Shown here in pieces: positions 5,477 through 5,666 of a stretch of DNA of 5,666 nucleotides. Where the stretch lies: positions 3,489 to 9,154 of the forward strand of contig JAJPZL010000278.1 in the NCBI GenBank assembly GCA_021204375.1, given 5' to 3'. The stretch is from Bacteroides sp. (GTDB lineage: Bacteria; Bacteroidota; Bacteroidia; Bacteroidales; Bacteroidaceae). Every line of letters begins with the position of its first letter. Position 1 is the stretch's first letter. The notes under the pieces are model-generated. The model was given only the letters and a program-made list of their open reading frames with translations. It was not told the DNA's origin and made no database searches. The translations under genes were made by a program, and so were the position numbers.

Positions 5477-5666
5477 TTATTCATAAATTAGCTCAAAGTC
5501 GTCTAGCCAGAGAATGCTACTCGTACTACCAGTAAAAAAGTCTCCATACTTACTTGCTGTACATACCACAATAATATGAGTAGGAATTCTATCTAAGGAT
5601 TTATAGTCTAATAAAATATCAAAAGAATTAAATGCATCACCAGACGTTGACTCAGACGTAATAAAC
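5477..5666 (-). CDS. PCMD-like protein, C-terminal end only
   Basis: The last 62 codons of a gene that enters from the right edge; no start is present. The tail reads SFDILLDYKS, then HIIVVCTASKYGDFFTG and ILWLDDFELIYE. It lines up with the C-terminus of the complete PCMD-like lipoprotein in this window (PLEIELEYRS, YLVIVYTASKYGDYFTA, LLYVDNFSLEFDY). The shared TASKYGD-F/Y-FT block and the final D-D/N-F strand mark the same domain. It stops 9 nt before the GTG start of the frameshifted barrel gene, so it is probably the upstream member of the same operon. Its GC content (about 33%) is lower than the matching stretch of the other copy (about 43%), which hints at a different origin or long divergence. 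Confidence 0.75.
   Translation of the reverse strand, partial: FITSESTSGDAFNSFDILLDYKSLDRIPTHIIVVCTASKYGDFFTGSTSSILWLDDFELIYE

Overview
The window looks like the chromosome of a Bacteroidales bacterium (Bacteroides/Parabacteroides-like; genus not determined). The evidence is a TAnnTTTG-type -7 promoter element, the absence of Shine-Dalgarno sequences, a Porin_O_P-family porin, and lipoproteins resembling the Bacteroidetes PCMD family. Every gene I can support lies on the minus strand, so transcription runs from high to low coordinates. Family names come from recognising the protein sequence, not from a database search.

Left part (1-1627): a phosphate-uptake unit. A complete OprP/OprO-like outer-membrane porin (275-1546) is followed 41 bp downstream by the first 77 codons of a PstS-type periplasmic phosphate-binding protein, cut by the window edge. 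Upstream of the porin is a -7 element (1569-1576). Exactly 10 bp further upstream are four 7-bp motifs with an 11-bp period, three of them containing GTAA. This is the geometry of a PhoB (Pho box) site, so the porin-pstS pair is probably induced by phosphate starvation.

Middle (1627-2308): about 680 bp with no convincing gene but several palindromic structures. At 1905-1989 there are inverted-repeat pairs in a crossing order (A B C ... A' B' C'). At 2037-2183 a REP-like two-hairpin unit occurs in two inverted copies; the best-matching hairpins have GNRA-type loops and differ only at positions that keep the fold. A strong rho-independent terminator lies at 2231-2270.

Right part (2309-5666): a tightly packed operon of surface or outer-membrane proteins, in transcription order: the C-terminal end of a PCMD-like protein (5477-5666, partial), a beta-barrel protein broken by a one-base frameshift in a T6 run (4743-5467), an intact paralogous beta-barrel protein (3889-4725), and a second, nearly complete PCMD-like lipoprotein (to 2309), then the terminator. 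Spacings are 9, 17 and 2 nt, so these genes are likely co-transcribed and translationally coupled. The repeated barrel/PCMD pairing suggests local duplication of a cassette whose products work together at the cell surface. Their substrate cannot be told from the sequence.
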